A stretch of 64,000 nt of DNA from Zoogloea sp041917255 (GTDB taxonomy: Bacteria > Pseudomonadota > Gammaproteobacteria > Burkholderiales > Rhodocyclaceae). This document shows, piece by piece, positions 51,911 through 62,790 of the stretch. Under the pieces are notes generated by a model. That model had not been told where the DNA came from. It did not search any database and worked only from the letters and a program-made list of their open reading frames with translations. Each line of letters begins with the position of its first letter. Position 1 is the stretch's first letter. The stretch is taken from NCBI GenBank assembly GCA_041917255.1, contig JAYRYA010000009.1, positions 74,812 through 138,811 on the forward strand, read 5' to 3'. Made by a program: the position numbers and the translations under genes.

Positions 51911-53034
51911 GCACCTTCCGGCTCTCGGACCAGACCCGGGTTTTCCGCCCGATTGCGCCACTGCGCCTCGAATCAGGCGAAGCGCTGCCGAACACGCAGA
52001 TCGCCTTCCGCACCTGGGGGCGGCTCTCCGCTCGGGCCGACAACGCCGTCATCGTCTGCCACGCCCTCACCGGCTCGGCCGACGCCGACGACTGGTGGGC
52101 GCCGCTCTTCGGCGCCGGTCGGGCCATCGACCCGGAGCGCGACTTCATCGTCTGCAGCAACGTGCTGGGCGGCTGCTACGGCAGCACCGGCCCCACCAGC
52201 CCGGCGCCGGACGGCAGGCCGTGGGGCGCACGCTTCCCGAGCGTCACCATCCGCGATCAGGTGCACGCCCAGATCCTGCTCGCCAACGCCCTCGGCATCC
52301 GCCATATCCGTCTGGTGATCGGCGGCTCGATGGGCGGCCTGCAGGCGCTGGAGTGGGCACTGCTCGACCCGGATCGGGTCGACGCCGTGGCCAGCGTCGC
52401 CGCTGCCGCCCGCCACTCGCCCTGGTGCATGGCCTGGAGCGAGGCCCAGCGTCTCGCCCTCGCCGCCGATCCGAAGTATCGGGATGGCCATTATCCGCCG
52501 GCCGATCCGCCCGTCGCCGGGCTGGCCGCCGCCCGGGCGATGGCGATGGTCAGCTATCGCAGCCCCGGCGCCCTGGCCAGCCGCTTCAGCCGCAACGGCG
52601 ATGCACCGTACTCGACGGACGACGGCTCCGTGCAGGGCTGGCTGCGCCACCACGGACAGGCCCTCACCCGACGCTTCGATGCCAACAGCTACCGGGTGCT
52701 CCTCGACGCCATGGACACCCATGACCTCGGCCGCGGCCGGGGTGGCTGCGGCACGGCGCTGGCGAACCTCCACCAGCCGGTGCTGGTCGGCTCGGTCACC
52801 TCCGACGCCCTCTATGTGCCCGCGGACCAGTTCGAACTCGCCACTCTGCTGCCTTTCGCGACGCTCGTCGCCATCGACTCGCCCCACGGGCACGATGGCT
52901 TCCTGATCGACGCCGCGCGCTTCGAGCCGGCCCTGCGCCGTTTCGCTGCGGGCCTCGCCCCGATTCCCACGCCACAACCCACCCCAAAAGTGGCTCACAG
53001 GCACCCGGTACACGCCGGGGCACATCGTGGCTGA
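51907..53034 (+). CDS. metX: Homoserine O-acetyltransferase MetX
   Basis: A 375-residue alpha/beta-hydrolase acyltransferase. The nucleophile motif is IGGSMGGLQALEW near residues 138-150, with VCHALTGSAD as the oxyanion region, VGSVTSDALYVP with the catalytic Asp and DSPHGHDGFL with the catalytic His. It acylates homoserine for MetY. Homoserine succinyltransferases share the fold, so the acyl donor is inferred from the metY neighbour. Many betaproteobacteria carry another metX with metW; that pair is not here. The last 30 residues are a Pro/His-rich tail. Confidence 0.9.
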   Translation: MSTFRLSDQTRVFRPIAPLRLESGEALPNTQIAFRTWGRLSARADNAVIVCHALTGSADADDWWAPLFGAGRAIDPERDFIVCSNVLGGCYGSTGPTSPAPDGRPWGARFPSVTIRDQVHAQILLANALGIRHIRLVIGGSMGGLQALEWALLDPDRVDAVASVAAAARHSPWCMAWSEAQRLALAADPKYRDGHYPPADPPVAGLAAARAMAMVSYRSPGALASRFSRNGDAPYSTDDGSVQGWLRHHGQALTRRFDANSYRVLLDAMDTHDLGRGRGGCGTALANLHQPVLVGSVTSDALYVPADQFELATLLPFATLVAIDSPHGHDGFLIDAARFEPALRRFAAGLAPIPTPQPTPKVAHRHPVHAGAHRG

Positions 53035-53139
53035 CCCCCGCCCAGCCACCCCACCGCCCGAAAACCAGCGCCAGCCCCGACCCATGAACTGATCTGCCAC
53101 ACCTAACCCAGCCCAACGTCATCACTCGGACCAACTCCT

Positions 53140-53169
53140 TTGGTGCTGCTCCAGCAGCGGGCATACAAT
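53140..53169 (+). promoter_or_regulatory. Promoter candidate for the PhnD-like diguanylate cyclase gene
   Basis: TTGGTG (53140-53145), an 18-base spacer and TACAAT (53164-53169), 44 bases before the start. A small GCTGCT/AGCAGC inverted repeat lies within the spacer. Confidence 0.45.
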
Positions 53170-53212
53170 CGGCGCAGGGAGACAATTCACCGGTTCACGG
53201 TGCGAGGAAACA

Positions 53213-54838
53213 ATGACAACAAGAGGGAATACCCTCAGAAATACCCCGGGGCGCCTTTGCGTGCGCGGCCTGCCGGGTTTCGTCGTGGCGCTGCTTGCGC
53301 TTTTTTTCTGCCTCATCGTTGACGCCCACGCCGAAGCGGAGCCGGAGACCGATACGCTCCGCCGGGTCGGCATCACGTCATTCCGCGACAAGTCCGTCAC
53401 CATCCGCGAATGGCAGCCGACGATGGACTACCTCTCGTCGCGGATGCCCGGCACGCGCTTCGTTCCCGTTCCGATGACGCTGCCCGAGTTCGAGATCGCC
53501 CTCGCCCACGGCGAGCTGGATTTCGTGCTCACCAACCCCCAGCACTACATCATCATGGAGACGCGCTTCGGCGTCTCGCGCCTCGCCACGCTGGTCAAGC
53601 GCGAGAACGGCGTCACCGTCAACCGCTTTGGCGGCGCGATCTTCACCCGCAGCGACCGGCAGGACATCCAGCGCCTGGAAGACCTCAAGGGCAAGCGCAT
53701 CGCGGCGGTGGACCGCACCTCCTTCGCCGCCTTCCTGCTCCAGTACGACCTCGCCTGGCAGGTCGGCCTCGACCTCGACAAGGACACTCACCTCGAGTTC
53801 CTCGGTTTCCCCCAGGACAACTGCGTCATGGCCGTGCTCGAAGGCCGCGCCGACGCAGGCTTTGCCCGCAGCGGCGTGCTGGAAGCCATGGCCCGGGAAG
53901 GCAGCATCCAGCTCTCCCGGCTGCGCGTCATCGAACCGACCCCCCATCGCGATTTCCCGTTTCTGGTGAGCACTGGGCTCTATCCGGAATGGCCGCTCGC
54001 GGCAGCGCCCCATGTCCCCATCGACGTCGCCAACCAGGTTGCCGCCACCCTGCTGATGATGCCGCCCGACCACCCGGCCGCGCGGAGCGCCCGCTACTAC
54101 CGCTGGTCCACTCCGCTGGAGTACCAGCAGGTGCAGGCGGTCATGCGGCGCCACCACATCTACCCGTACGACAAGTCCGAACCGATCAACCTGCGGGACG
54201 TCCTGCAGCAGTATCTGCTCCCGGTCGCCATCGGGCTCGCCCTCATGGTGCTAGGGCTGGCGATCCTCTACGTGCGCACCCGCCAGCTCAACGTCGCCCT
54301 CAAGGCATCGCGCCTCAAGCTCAGCGACATGGCCCACCAGGATGCCCTCACCGGCCTGCCCAACCGCAACCTGCTCGAAGACCGCCTGACCCAGGCCCTC
54401 GCCCAGGCCGACCGCGCCCGCAGCAAGGTCGCCATCTGCCTGGCCGACCTGGACGGCTTCAAGCCGATCAACGACAAGCTCGGCCACAAGGCCGGCGACG
54501 ACGTGCTGCAGGACATCGCCCACAACCTCAAGGCCACCGTGCGGGCCGGCGACACCGTGGCCCGCTGGGGCGGCGACGAGTTCGTCCTGCTCATCACCGG
54601 CATCACCGACATCGACCAGATCGACGAGACCATGCGACGGGTGCTCGCCGCCGTCGCCCATAGCAACACCCACAGCGGAGGCCTGCCGGTATCGGCGAGC
54701 ATCGGCGTGAGCATCTTCCCCACCGACGCCCAAGCCCCCCAGACCCTCTTCAAGAACGCCGACGCCGCCATGTACGAAGCCAAGAAACGCGGCGGCAACT
54801 GCCACGTGCTCCACGCACCGGAGCCCGTCCCCGCCTGA
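53213..54838 (+). CDS. Diguanylate cyclase with periplasmic PhnD-like sensor domain
   Basis: A 541-residue transmembrane sensor. An N-terminal signal/helix ends near residue 42 (VDAHAEA). Residues about 50-320 are a periplasmic binding-protein domain like PhnD (phosphate/phosphonate family), with LAHGELDFVLTNPQHY and LKGKRIAAVD. A helix near 330-350 precedes the GGDEF domain with RWGGDEFVLLIT and the inhibitory RAGD site five residues before it. It should make cyclic di-GMP in response to a periplasmic ligand. The gene lies inside the sulfur island between metX and the rhodanese gene, so a sulfur compound as ligand is an open idea. Confidence 0.9.
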   Translation: MTTRGNTLRNTPGRLCVRGLPGFVVALLALFFCLIVDAHAEAEPETDTLRRVGITSFRDKSVTIREWQPTMDYLSSRMPGTRFVPVPMTLPEFEIALAHGELDFVLTNPQHYIIMETRFGVSRLATLVKRENGVTVNRFGGAIFTRSDRQDIQRLEDLKGKRIAAVDRTSFAAFLLQYDLAWQVGLDLDKDTHLEFLGFPQDNCVMAVLEGRADAGFARSGVLEAMAREGSIQLSRLRVIEPTPHRDFPFLVSTGLYPEWPLAAAPHVPIDVANQVAATLLMMPPDHPAARSARYYRWSTPLEYQQVQAVMRRHHIYPYDKSEPINLRDVLQQYLLPVAIGLALMVLGLAILYVRTRQLNVALKASRLKLSDMAHQDALTGLPNRNLLEDRLTQALAQADRARSKVAICLADLDGFKPINDKLGHKAGDDVLQDIAHNLKATVRAGDTVARWGGDEFVLLITGITDIDQIDETMRRVLAAVAHSNTHSGGLPVSASIGVSIFPTDAQAPQTLFKNADAAMYEAKKRGGNCHVLHAPEPVPA

Positions 54839-54924
54839 TCCGCAAACGCCGGCATGCTTCCGGCTGCCATAGGCCGCATCCTGCAAAGCATTTTCGGATT
54901 CCACTGGAATCCATCTGAATTCTT

Positions 54925-54958
54925 ATTGGTTCGTATCGCCAGACCCGCCCGCTAATGT
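54925..54958 (+). promoter_or_regulatory. Promoter with ATTGGTTC element, encapsulin operon
   Basis: ATTGGTTC (54925-54932) is followed by TAATGT at 54953-54958; TTGGTT and the -10-like box are 21 bases apart, as at the sbp and metN promoters. The rhodanese start follows at 55022. Confidence 0.6.
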
Positions 54959-55021
54959 GTCTCCACCCGGACAGGACGTGCCGCACCGCACGTCCTCCAG
55001 CAACAGCCAGTGGAGACACCC

Positions 55022-55552
55022 ATGTTCGACACCCACCACAGCGTCACGACCGCCGCCCCTCAATCGGCCCCGCAGCCGGTCAACCTGGCTTCCGACAGCC
55101 AGCCCGATGAACTCGACACCCTTCTCGACCACGCCCGCCAGCAGGCCCGTGAGCGCGGCCTGCCCTACGCGGGCGGCGTAAGCCCCACCGAAGCCTGGGA
55201 ACTCTTCAGCGCGGGCCGCGCCGTGCTGGTGGATGTGCGCACCAACGAAGAGCGCAAGTTCGTCGGCCACGTGCCCGACACCCTCCACGTGGCCTGGATG
55301 ACTGGCACGGCCCTCACCCGTAATCCGCGCTTCGTGAAGGAACTCGAAACCAAAGCGAAGAAGGATGCGGTGCTGCTCTTCCTGTGCCGCAGCGGCAAGC
55401 GCTCCATCGCCGCCGCCGAGGCCGCCACCAAAGCCGGTTTCCAGAACGCCTTCAACGTGCTGGAGGGTTTCGAGGGCGACCTGGATGCCAATAACCGCCG
55501 AGGCCATCTGGGTGGGTGGCGCCTCCACGGCCTGCCCTGGATTCAGGACTGA
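55022..55552 (+). CDS. Rhodanese-like sulfurtransferase of the encapsulin operon
   Basis: A 176-residue protein. The single rhodanese domain (about residues 55-165) has LLFLCRSGKRSIAAAEAA, with catalytic Cys near residue 121 in the loop C-R-S-G-K-R-S. A Gln/Ala/Pro-rich N-terminal leader of about 30 residues precedes it. It transfers sulfane sulfur through a cysteine persulfide. Start ATG 55022 has GGAGA upstream. It is the first gene of the Family 2A encapsulin operon, and rhodaneses are reported companions of such operons. It is probably cytoplasmic. Confidence 0.9.
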   Translation: MFDTHHSVTTAAPQSAPQPVNLASDSQPDELDTLLDHARQQARERGLPYAGGVSPTEAWELFSAGRAVLVDVRTNEERKFVGHVPDTLHVAWMTGTALTRNPRFVKELETKAKKDAVLLFLCRSGKRSIAAAEAATKAGFQNAFNVLEGFEGDLDANNRRGHLGGWRLHGLPWIQD

Positions 55553-55556
55553 CACC

Positions 55557-56523
<967 letters not shown>

Positions 56524-56531
<8 letters not shown>

Positions 56532-56766
56532 ACTGCAGACCCACTTCGGGCGCGTGGTGCGGCATCTGCGCGAAGAGCGCGGCTGGTCGCAGGAGCAGCT
56601 CGCAGAACACGCCGACCTCAATCGCGGCTACGTGGGCGACATCGAGCGCGGCCAGGCCATGCCGTCCCTCGCCACCCTCGCCAAGCTCGCCACGGCCCTG
56701 GGCGTCAAACCCTCCACCCTGGTGGCCCGCTTCGAGCACACACCCGACGGCCGCCTTGCAGGATGA
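56524..56766 (+). CDS. XRE-family transcriptional regulator of the encapsulin operon
   Basis: An 80-residue DNA-binding protein with a single Cro/CI-type helix-turn-helix: RVVRHLREERGWSQEQLAEHADLNRGYVGDIERG. It overlaps epsC by eight bases at its start, so it is co-translated with the sulfur-enzyme genes. It could control the following encapsulin gene; a 12-base palindrome lies directly after its stop. No ligand domain is present. Confidence 0.88.
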
Positions 56767-56778
56767 CGGCTATAGCCG
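56767..56778. promoter_or_regulatory. Palindrome between the XRE and encapsulin genes
   Basis: CGGCTATAGCCG is a perfect 12-base palindrome right after the XRE stop, 83 bases ahead of the encapsulin start. It is a plausible operator for the XRE protein. The 94-base gap is AT-richer than its surroundings (TTTCATATCGATTTCTTGC) and could hold an internal promoter. Confidence 0.45.
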
Positions 56779-56860
56779 GTTGAAGCGCCGTCGCCACGGC
56801 ATCAAACTTTCATATCGATTTCTTGCATAACGTTTTTCATTTCACTGATAAGGAAACGCA

Positions 56861-57790
56861 ATGTCCGAGCACCTCGACGTCCAGACAGCCCTTGGCGACA
56901 ACGCCGCGCGGCAGCTGGCCAACGCCACCAAAACCGTTCCCCAGCTTTCCACCATCACCCCACGCTGGCTGGTTCATCTGCTCCAGTGGCTCCCGGTCGA
57001 GGCCGGTATCTACCGCCTCAACAAGGTCAAGAACCCCCGCGACGTGCGCGTCGCCTGCTCCCAGCGTGACGAATCCGAGCTGCCGCAAACCTTTGTGGAC
57101 TACGACGAAGCCCCGCGCGAGTACTTCCTCAACGCGGTGACCACCATCCTCGACGTGCACACCCGCGTCTCCGATCTGTACAGCAGCCCCCACGACCAGA
57201 TCAAGGAGCAGCTGCGCCTCACCGTCGAGACCATCAAGGAGCGTCAGGAATCCGAGCTCATCAACAACCCGGATTACGGCCTGCTCGCCAACGTCACCGA
57301 TGAACAGCGCATCTCGACCCTCACCGGCGCCCCCACCCCCGACGATCTGGACGACCTGCTCACCCGCGTCTGGAAGGAACCCGGCTTCTTCCTCACCCAC
57401 CCCCTCGCCATCGCCGCCTTCGGCCGCGAATGCACCCGTCGCGGCGTGCCGCCCCCCACCGTCAGCCTGTTCGGCGCCCAGTTCCTCACCTGGCGTGGCA
57501 TCCCGCTCGTGCCCTCGGACAAGGTGCCGGTGGAAGACGGCAAGACCAAGATCATCCTGCTGCGCACCGGCGAGAAGCGCCAGGGCGTGGTCGGCCTGTT
57601 CCAGCCCGGCCTTGCCGGCGAGCAGAGCCCGGGCCTGTCGGTGCGCTTCATGGGCATCAACCGCAACGCCATCGCGTCCTACCTGATTTCGCTGTATTGC
57701 TCCCTGGCCGTGCTGACCGACGACGCACTGGCTGTTCTGGATGACGTGGAGATCGGCAAGTACCATGACTATCCCGACACCTATAAGTGA
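56861..57790 (+). CDS. srpI: Family 2A encapsulin shell protein (SrpI-like)
   Basis: A 309-residue HK97-fold nanocompartment protein. The recognisable Family 2A segments include REYFLNAVTTILDVHTRVSD, SSPHDQIKEQLRLTVETIKER and LINNPDYGLLANV in the first half, and CTRRGVPPPTVSLFGAQFLT with FMGINRNAIASYL in the second. No cyclic-nucleotide-binding insert (Family 2B) is seen. Such shells form closed icosahedral particles of 60 subunits around a cargo, here the desulfurase encoded downstream. Start ATG 56861 has AAGGAAAC upstream. It overlaps its cargo gene by 26 bases, which favours coupled translation. Confidence 0.94.
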   Translation: MSEHLDVQTALGDNAARQLANATKTVPQLSTITPRWLVHLLQWLPVEAGIYRLNKVKNPRDVRVACSQRDESELPQTFVDYDEAPREYFLNAVTTILDVHTRVSDLYSSPHDQIKEQLRLTVETIKERQESELINNPDYGLLANVTDEQRISTLTGAPTPDDLDDLLTRVWKEPGFFLTHPLAIAAFGRECTRRGVPPPTVSLFGAQFLTWRGIPLVPSDKVPVEDGKTKIILLRTGEKRQGVVGLFQPGLAGEQSPGLSVRFMGINRNAIASYLISLYCSLAVLTDDALAVLDDVEIGKYHDYPDTYK

Positions 57791-59630
57791 GGGGCTGGCA
57801 GCCCTCGGCAGCCTGCCGGCGGGCCTGCCTGACGAAGCCACCCTGGCGAGGCTGGCCGGCGATTTCTTCGCCGCCCTGCCCGGCAGCACCGGCAGCGTCG
57901 GCAGCCCTTCCGCGCCGCAGCCCGAAGTTCCGCCCGAAATCCGTCTCGGCGACGTGGGACCGCAGCTGACCGCCGCCGCACCGGCGTCCCCGGTCAGCGC
58001 CGAATCGGTGCCGGTCGATCACGCCTCCGGCGCCGGCAAGGCCGGCAACCCGGCCTTCGGTGTGCCCGAAGCCTACGCCGCTGCCCTGCCCACCTTCAGC
58101 CCGCCGGCCTCGCCGCCGCCGCTCGCTCCGTCCACCCCATACTACTTTCTGGGTGAAGCGGGCGCGGCCAGGTCGGCGCCGCCGTCTGCCGCGCCGGTGG
58201 CTGAGAATCGCATCGTCCCGCAAAGCTTCGGCCTGCCCGGCGAAGCCGAACTTCACAGCCTGCTCGCCGAGATCGCCGGCGAACGGCGCACTGCGGCCAC
58301 ACCCACCACCAGCGCCCCGAGCCAGTTCTACTTCCTCGACACCGCCGGCGTGCCGGACCGGCAGCCGGACGTGCCCGAGGTGAAGCAGTCAGCCCACCCG
58401 GCCTTCGACGTGAATGCCGTGCGGCGCGATTTCCCGATCCTGCAGGAGCGGGTCAATGGCCGTCAGCTGGTGTGGTTCGACAACGCGGCCACCACCCACA
58501 AACCGAAGGCGGTGATCGAGCGGCTCGCGTACTTCTACGAGCACGAGAACTCCAACATCCACCGGGCCGCCCACGAGCTTGCCGCCCGCGCGACGGATGC
58601 CTACGAAGGCGCCCGCAACAAGGTGGCGCGCTTCCTGGGCGCCAGCTCGTCTGATGAAATCATCTTCGTGCGCGGCGCGACCGAGGGCATCAACCTCATC
58701 GCCAAGACCTGGGGCTGGCAGAACGTGGGCGAAGGGGACGAGATCATCGTCTCCCACCTCGAACACCACGCCAACATCGTGCCGTGGCAGCAGCTTGCCG
58801 CCACCAAGGGCGCCCGCATCAAGGTGATCCCGGTGGACGACACCGGCCAGGTGCTGCTGGACGAATACCGCAAGCTCCTCACCGACCGCACGAAGATCGT
58901 CTCGGTCACCCAGGTATCCAACGCCCTGGGCACCGTGGTGCCGGTCAAGGAGATCGTCGCCATGGCTCACCAGGCCGGCGCGGTGGCGGTGGTCGATGGC
59001 GCCCAGTCGGTGTCGCATATGCGCGTGAATGTGCAGGAGATCGGCGCGGACTTCTTCGTCTTCTCCGGCCACAAGGTGTTTGCCCCCACCGGCATCGGCG
59101 CGGTGTTCGGCAAGCGGTCCATCCTCGAAGACATGCCCCCGTGGCAGGGCGGCGGCAACATGATCGCCGACGTCACCTTCGAGAAGACCATCTACCACGG
59201 CCCCCCGACCCGCTTCGAAGCCGGCACCGGCAACATCGCCGACGCGGTGGGCCTGGGCGCGGCAATCGACTACGTCGAGCGCCTCGGCATGGAGAACATC
59301 GCCCGCTACGAGCACGATCTGCTTGTGTACGGCACCCGCGGCCTGCTCACGGTGCCCGGCCTCAAGCTGATCGGCACCGCGGCGGAAAAGGCCAGCGTGA
59401 TGTCCTTCGTGATGGACGGCTACCGCCCGGACGAAGTGGGCAAAGCCCTCAACGAGGAAGGCATCGCGGTGCGCTCCGGCCACCACTGCGCCCAGCCCAT
59501 CCTGCGCCGTTTCGGGCAGGAAGCCACCGTGCGACCCTCCATCGCCTTCTACAACACCTGCGAGGAGATTGACCGGATGGTGGCGGTGCTCCACCGCCTC
59601 GCCCGGGGCAAGGGGCGGATCGGCCGCTGA
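57765..59630 (+). CDS. Encapsulin cargo: cysteine desulfurase with low-complexity N-terminal loading region
   Basis: A 621-residue PLP enzyme. Residues 1-210 are Ala/Pro/Ser-rich and probably disordered, with two copies of an aromatic motif, YYFLGEAG (126-133) and FYFLDTAG (188-195), and FGLPGEAEL (155-163). The catalytic domain (about 213-621) is a class II (SufS-like) cysteine desulfurase with the PLP Lys in SGHKVFAP (Lys437) and the active Cys in RSGHHCAQPIL (Cys575). It takes sulfur from cysteine as persulfide. Start ATG 57765 is 26 bases inside the shell gene; an upstream in-frame ATG at 57741 lies deeper in it and lacks support. Confidence 0.94.
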   Translation: MTIPTPISEGLAALGSLPAGLPDEATLARLAGDFFAALPGSTGSVGSPSAPQPEVPPEIRLGDVGPQLTAAAPASPVSAESVPVDHASGAGKAGNPAFGVPEAYAAALPTFSPPASPPPLAPSTPYYFLGEAGAARSAPPSAAPVAENRIVPQSFGLPGEAELHSLLAEIAGERRTAATPTTSAPSQFYFLDTAGVPDRQPDVPEVKQSAHPAFDVNAVRRDFPILQERVNGRQLVWFDNAATTHKPKAVIERLAYFYEHENSNIHRAAHELAARATDAYEGARNKVARFLGASSSDEIIFVRGATEGINLIAKTWGWQNVGEGDEIIVSHLEHHANIVPWQQLAATKGARIKVIPVDDTGQVLLDEYRKLLTDRTKIVSVTQVSNALGTVVPVKEIVAMAHQAGAVAVVDGAQSVSHMRVNVQEIGADFFVFSGHKVFAPTGIGAVFGKRSILEDMPPWQGGGNMIADVTFEKTIYHGPPTRFEAGTGNIADAVGLGAAIDYVERLGMENIARYEHDLLVYGTRGLLTVPGLKLIGTAAEKASVMSFVMDGYRPDEVGKALNEEGIAVRSGHHCAQPILRRFGQEATVRPSIAFYNTCEEIDRMVAVLHRLARGKGRIGR

Positions 59631-59650
59631 GCCCCCGCCACCTGCTGAAC

Positions 59651-59686
59651 GCAAGACGGCCACGGCATGCACCGTGGCCGTCTTGC
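59651..59686. terminator. Long hairpin closing the encapsulin operon
   Basis: GCAAGACGGCCACGG (59651-59665), loop CATGCA, and CCGTGGCCGTCTTGC (59672-59686) make a perfect 15-base stem between two convergent genes. There is no T-tract, so it may terminate weakly or stabilise mRNA ends. Confidence 0.6.
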
Positions 59687-59757
59687 CGTGGCGTGCCGCA
59701 AGTCACCGGGCATCACCTCTCGTCACCGTCGCGCTGATTGAGGCCGGGCGCCGAGCC

Positions 59758-60573
59758 TCAGGCGATCTCCAGATACAGCGAGGCGTGATCCGACACGTCC
59801 GCCAGGAAGCTCGCCTGGGCGGTGCCGGCAAGATCCGGCCAGCCTTTCACCTTCACCTGCGGCGCATCTGCCCCGGTGCCAAAGCGGGAGAAATCCAGCG
59901 AAGCCGACGCGATGGCGTGATCGAGGTTGGACTCCCCCACCGAACCCTTCCAGGTCGCGTCGCGATCCTTGGTGAGCAGCTTCATCCCGGCATCCTTTGC
60001 CGCCTCGGCCAACGCGGCGATCTCGGTGGGTGCATCCACCCGCAGGAACTTCTTGGCGGGCCGCGGGAACATCAGCCCCATGGTGTTCAGATCGCCCATC
60101 ACCACCAGCCGCGACGCCCCGTCGCCGCCGAGATTGCGGTCGAGGGCCGACTTGAGGTTCCAGGTCTTGCCAAACATCTCGGCGCGGTTGCCGAAGGCCG
60201 GTGCATCCGTGCCGCTGTCGGTGTGCAGGAACAACAGGTTGTACCAGACGCCCGCCAGACGCACGCTGAGCAAGGCCCCCGGGCGCAGCTTGTCGTTGCC
60301 CACGTCGAACTCCCGCTTCTGGGAGAACACCGCCTGCTCGAAGGCGGCACGCCGCCAGCCCACCAGGATCTCCTGCACCTGGGGCCCGTCGGTCAGCGCA
60401 AAGTCGTAGCCGGCAAACGCCTGCTCCATCAGCGCCCGCACGTTCACGTTCTCGATTTCCAGCAGGGCAAACACATCCGGTTTCTGCTTCTTGATGTGGG
60501 TGGTCACCTTCTTAAGGCGCGCCGCGCCGCCCTTGAAATGCTCGATGTTCCACGACAGGACCGAAAACTTCAT
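59758..60573 (-). CDS. Endonuclease/exonuclease/phosphatase family protein
   Basis: A 271-residue protein of the EEP superfamily. It has FSVLSWNIEHFKG at the N-terminus, LLEIENVNVRALMEQ with the catalytic Glu, VVMGDLNTMG in the middle and DHAIASA and SDHASLYLEIA at the end with the His/Asp pair. The family includes nucleases and phosphatases; the substrate is not identifiable. The start CAT at 60571-60573 follows CTGGAG on the minus strand. It is convergent with the encapsulin operon and divergent from the GNAT gene. Confidence 0.83.
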   Translation of the reverse strand: MKFSVLSWNIEHFKGGAARLKKVTTHIKKQKPDVFALLEIENVNVRALMEQAFAGYDFALTDGPQVQEILVGWRRAAFEQAVFSQKREFDVGNDKLRPGALLSVRLAGVWYNLLFLHTDSGTDAPAFGNRAEMFGKTWNLKSALDRNLGGDGASRLVVMGDLNTMGLMFPRPAKKFLRVDAPTEIAALAEAAKDAGMKLLTKDRDATWKGSVGESNLDHAIASASLDFSRFGTGADAPQVKVKGWPDLAGTAQASFLADVSDHASLYLEIA

Positions 60574-60651
60574 GCGGATGACTCCAGGCAGGGGAATGCC
60601 GACGATTGTCGCACCGCCGCTGCAACATCGCTGCAACAACGCCGCGCTCCA

Positions 60652-61128
60652 ATGCACGTCCAGCCACCCGCCAGGGGACACATCATCAAGGACGACATCC
60701 ACATCAGCCCCATGGACGACACTGACCGCGAAGCCGCGGCGGACGTTCTCCTTGCTGCCTTCGCCGACCCCGAGCGCTATGGTCGCGAGCGCCTCATCGA
60801 CCAGCTCGCATCCGCGCCAATGCCCTTCTACCGGCAGTTCTTCGTCGCCCGGCAGCAGGGCGAGCTGGTGGGCGTGGGCGGCATCAAGGCCGCCGACTGG
60901 GCCAGCGACACCCACATCCTGTATCTCTCGGCAGTGGCCGAGCACGCCCGTGGCCAGGGCATCGCCCGGGCGCTGATTGCCACCCGCATCGCCTGGCTGA
61001 TGGAAAACTACAAGCACGGCCGGCTGCTCGTTTCCACCGCCCGCAGCCGCCGCTTCAACCGGCTGGGTTTCCGCATGGCCGGCAAGCACGACGCCGGCGG
61101 GCGGCGGCTGATGCTGCTCGAGTTCTGA
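60652..61128 (+). CDS. GNAT family N-acetyltransferase
   Basis: A 158-residue acetyltransferase. Motif A is LSAVAEHARGQGIARALIATRIAWL near residues 100-120, with the acetyl-CoA Q/R-x-x-G-x-G/A signature, and RRFNRLGFRMAG near the end. The start is likely ATG 60652; a later ATG at 60712 would remove part of the first strand. The acceptor is unknown. It precedes prfC. Confidence 0.82.
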   Translation: MHVQPPARGHIIKDDIHISPMDDTDREAAADVLLAAFADPERYGRERLIDQLASAPMPFYRQFFVARQQGELVGVGGIKAADWASDTHILYLSAVAEHARGQGIARALIATRIAWLMENYKHGRLLVSTARSRRFNRLGFRMAGKHDAGGRRLMLLEF

Positions 61129-61163
61129 GCCCAGCCGGCAACCGGACGAGCCGCATCACCCTG

Positions 61164-61169
61164 TATAAT
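61164..61169 (+). promoter_or_regulatory. -10 box candidate for prfC
   Basis: A perfect TATAAT 31 bases before the prfC start. A -35 hexamer is not clear. Confidence 0.45.
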
Positions 61170-61200
61170 CGCGGGTTTTTCGCATTCGCCGTATCCCGCC

Positions 61201-62775
<1,575 letters not shown>

Positions 62776-62790
62776 GGCCGGCGCGCCGGA

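Noticed and set aside
57741..57764. An upstream start for the cargo desulfurase at ATG 57741
   Set aside because: It lies inside the shell gene with no ribosome-binding site, whereas GGAG precedes the ATG at 57765.
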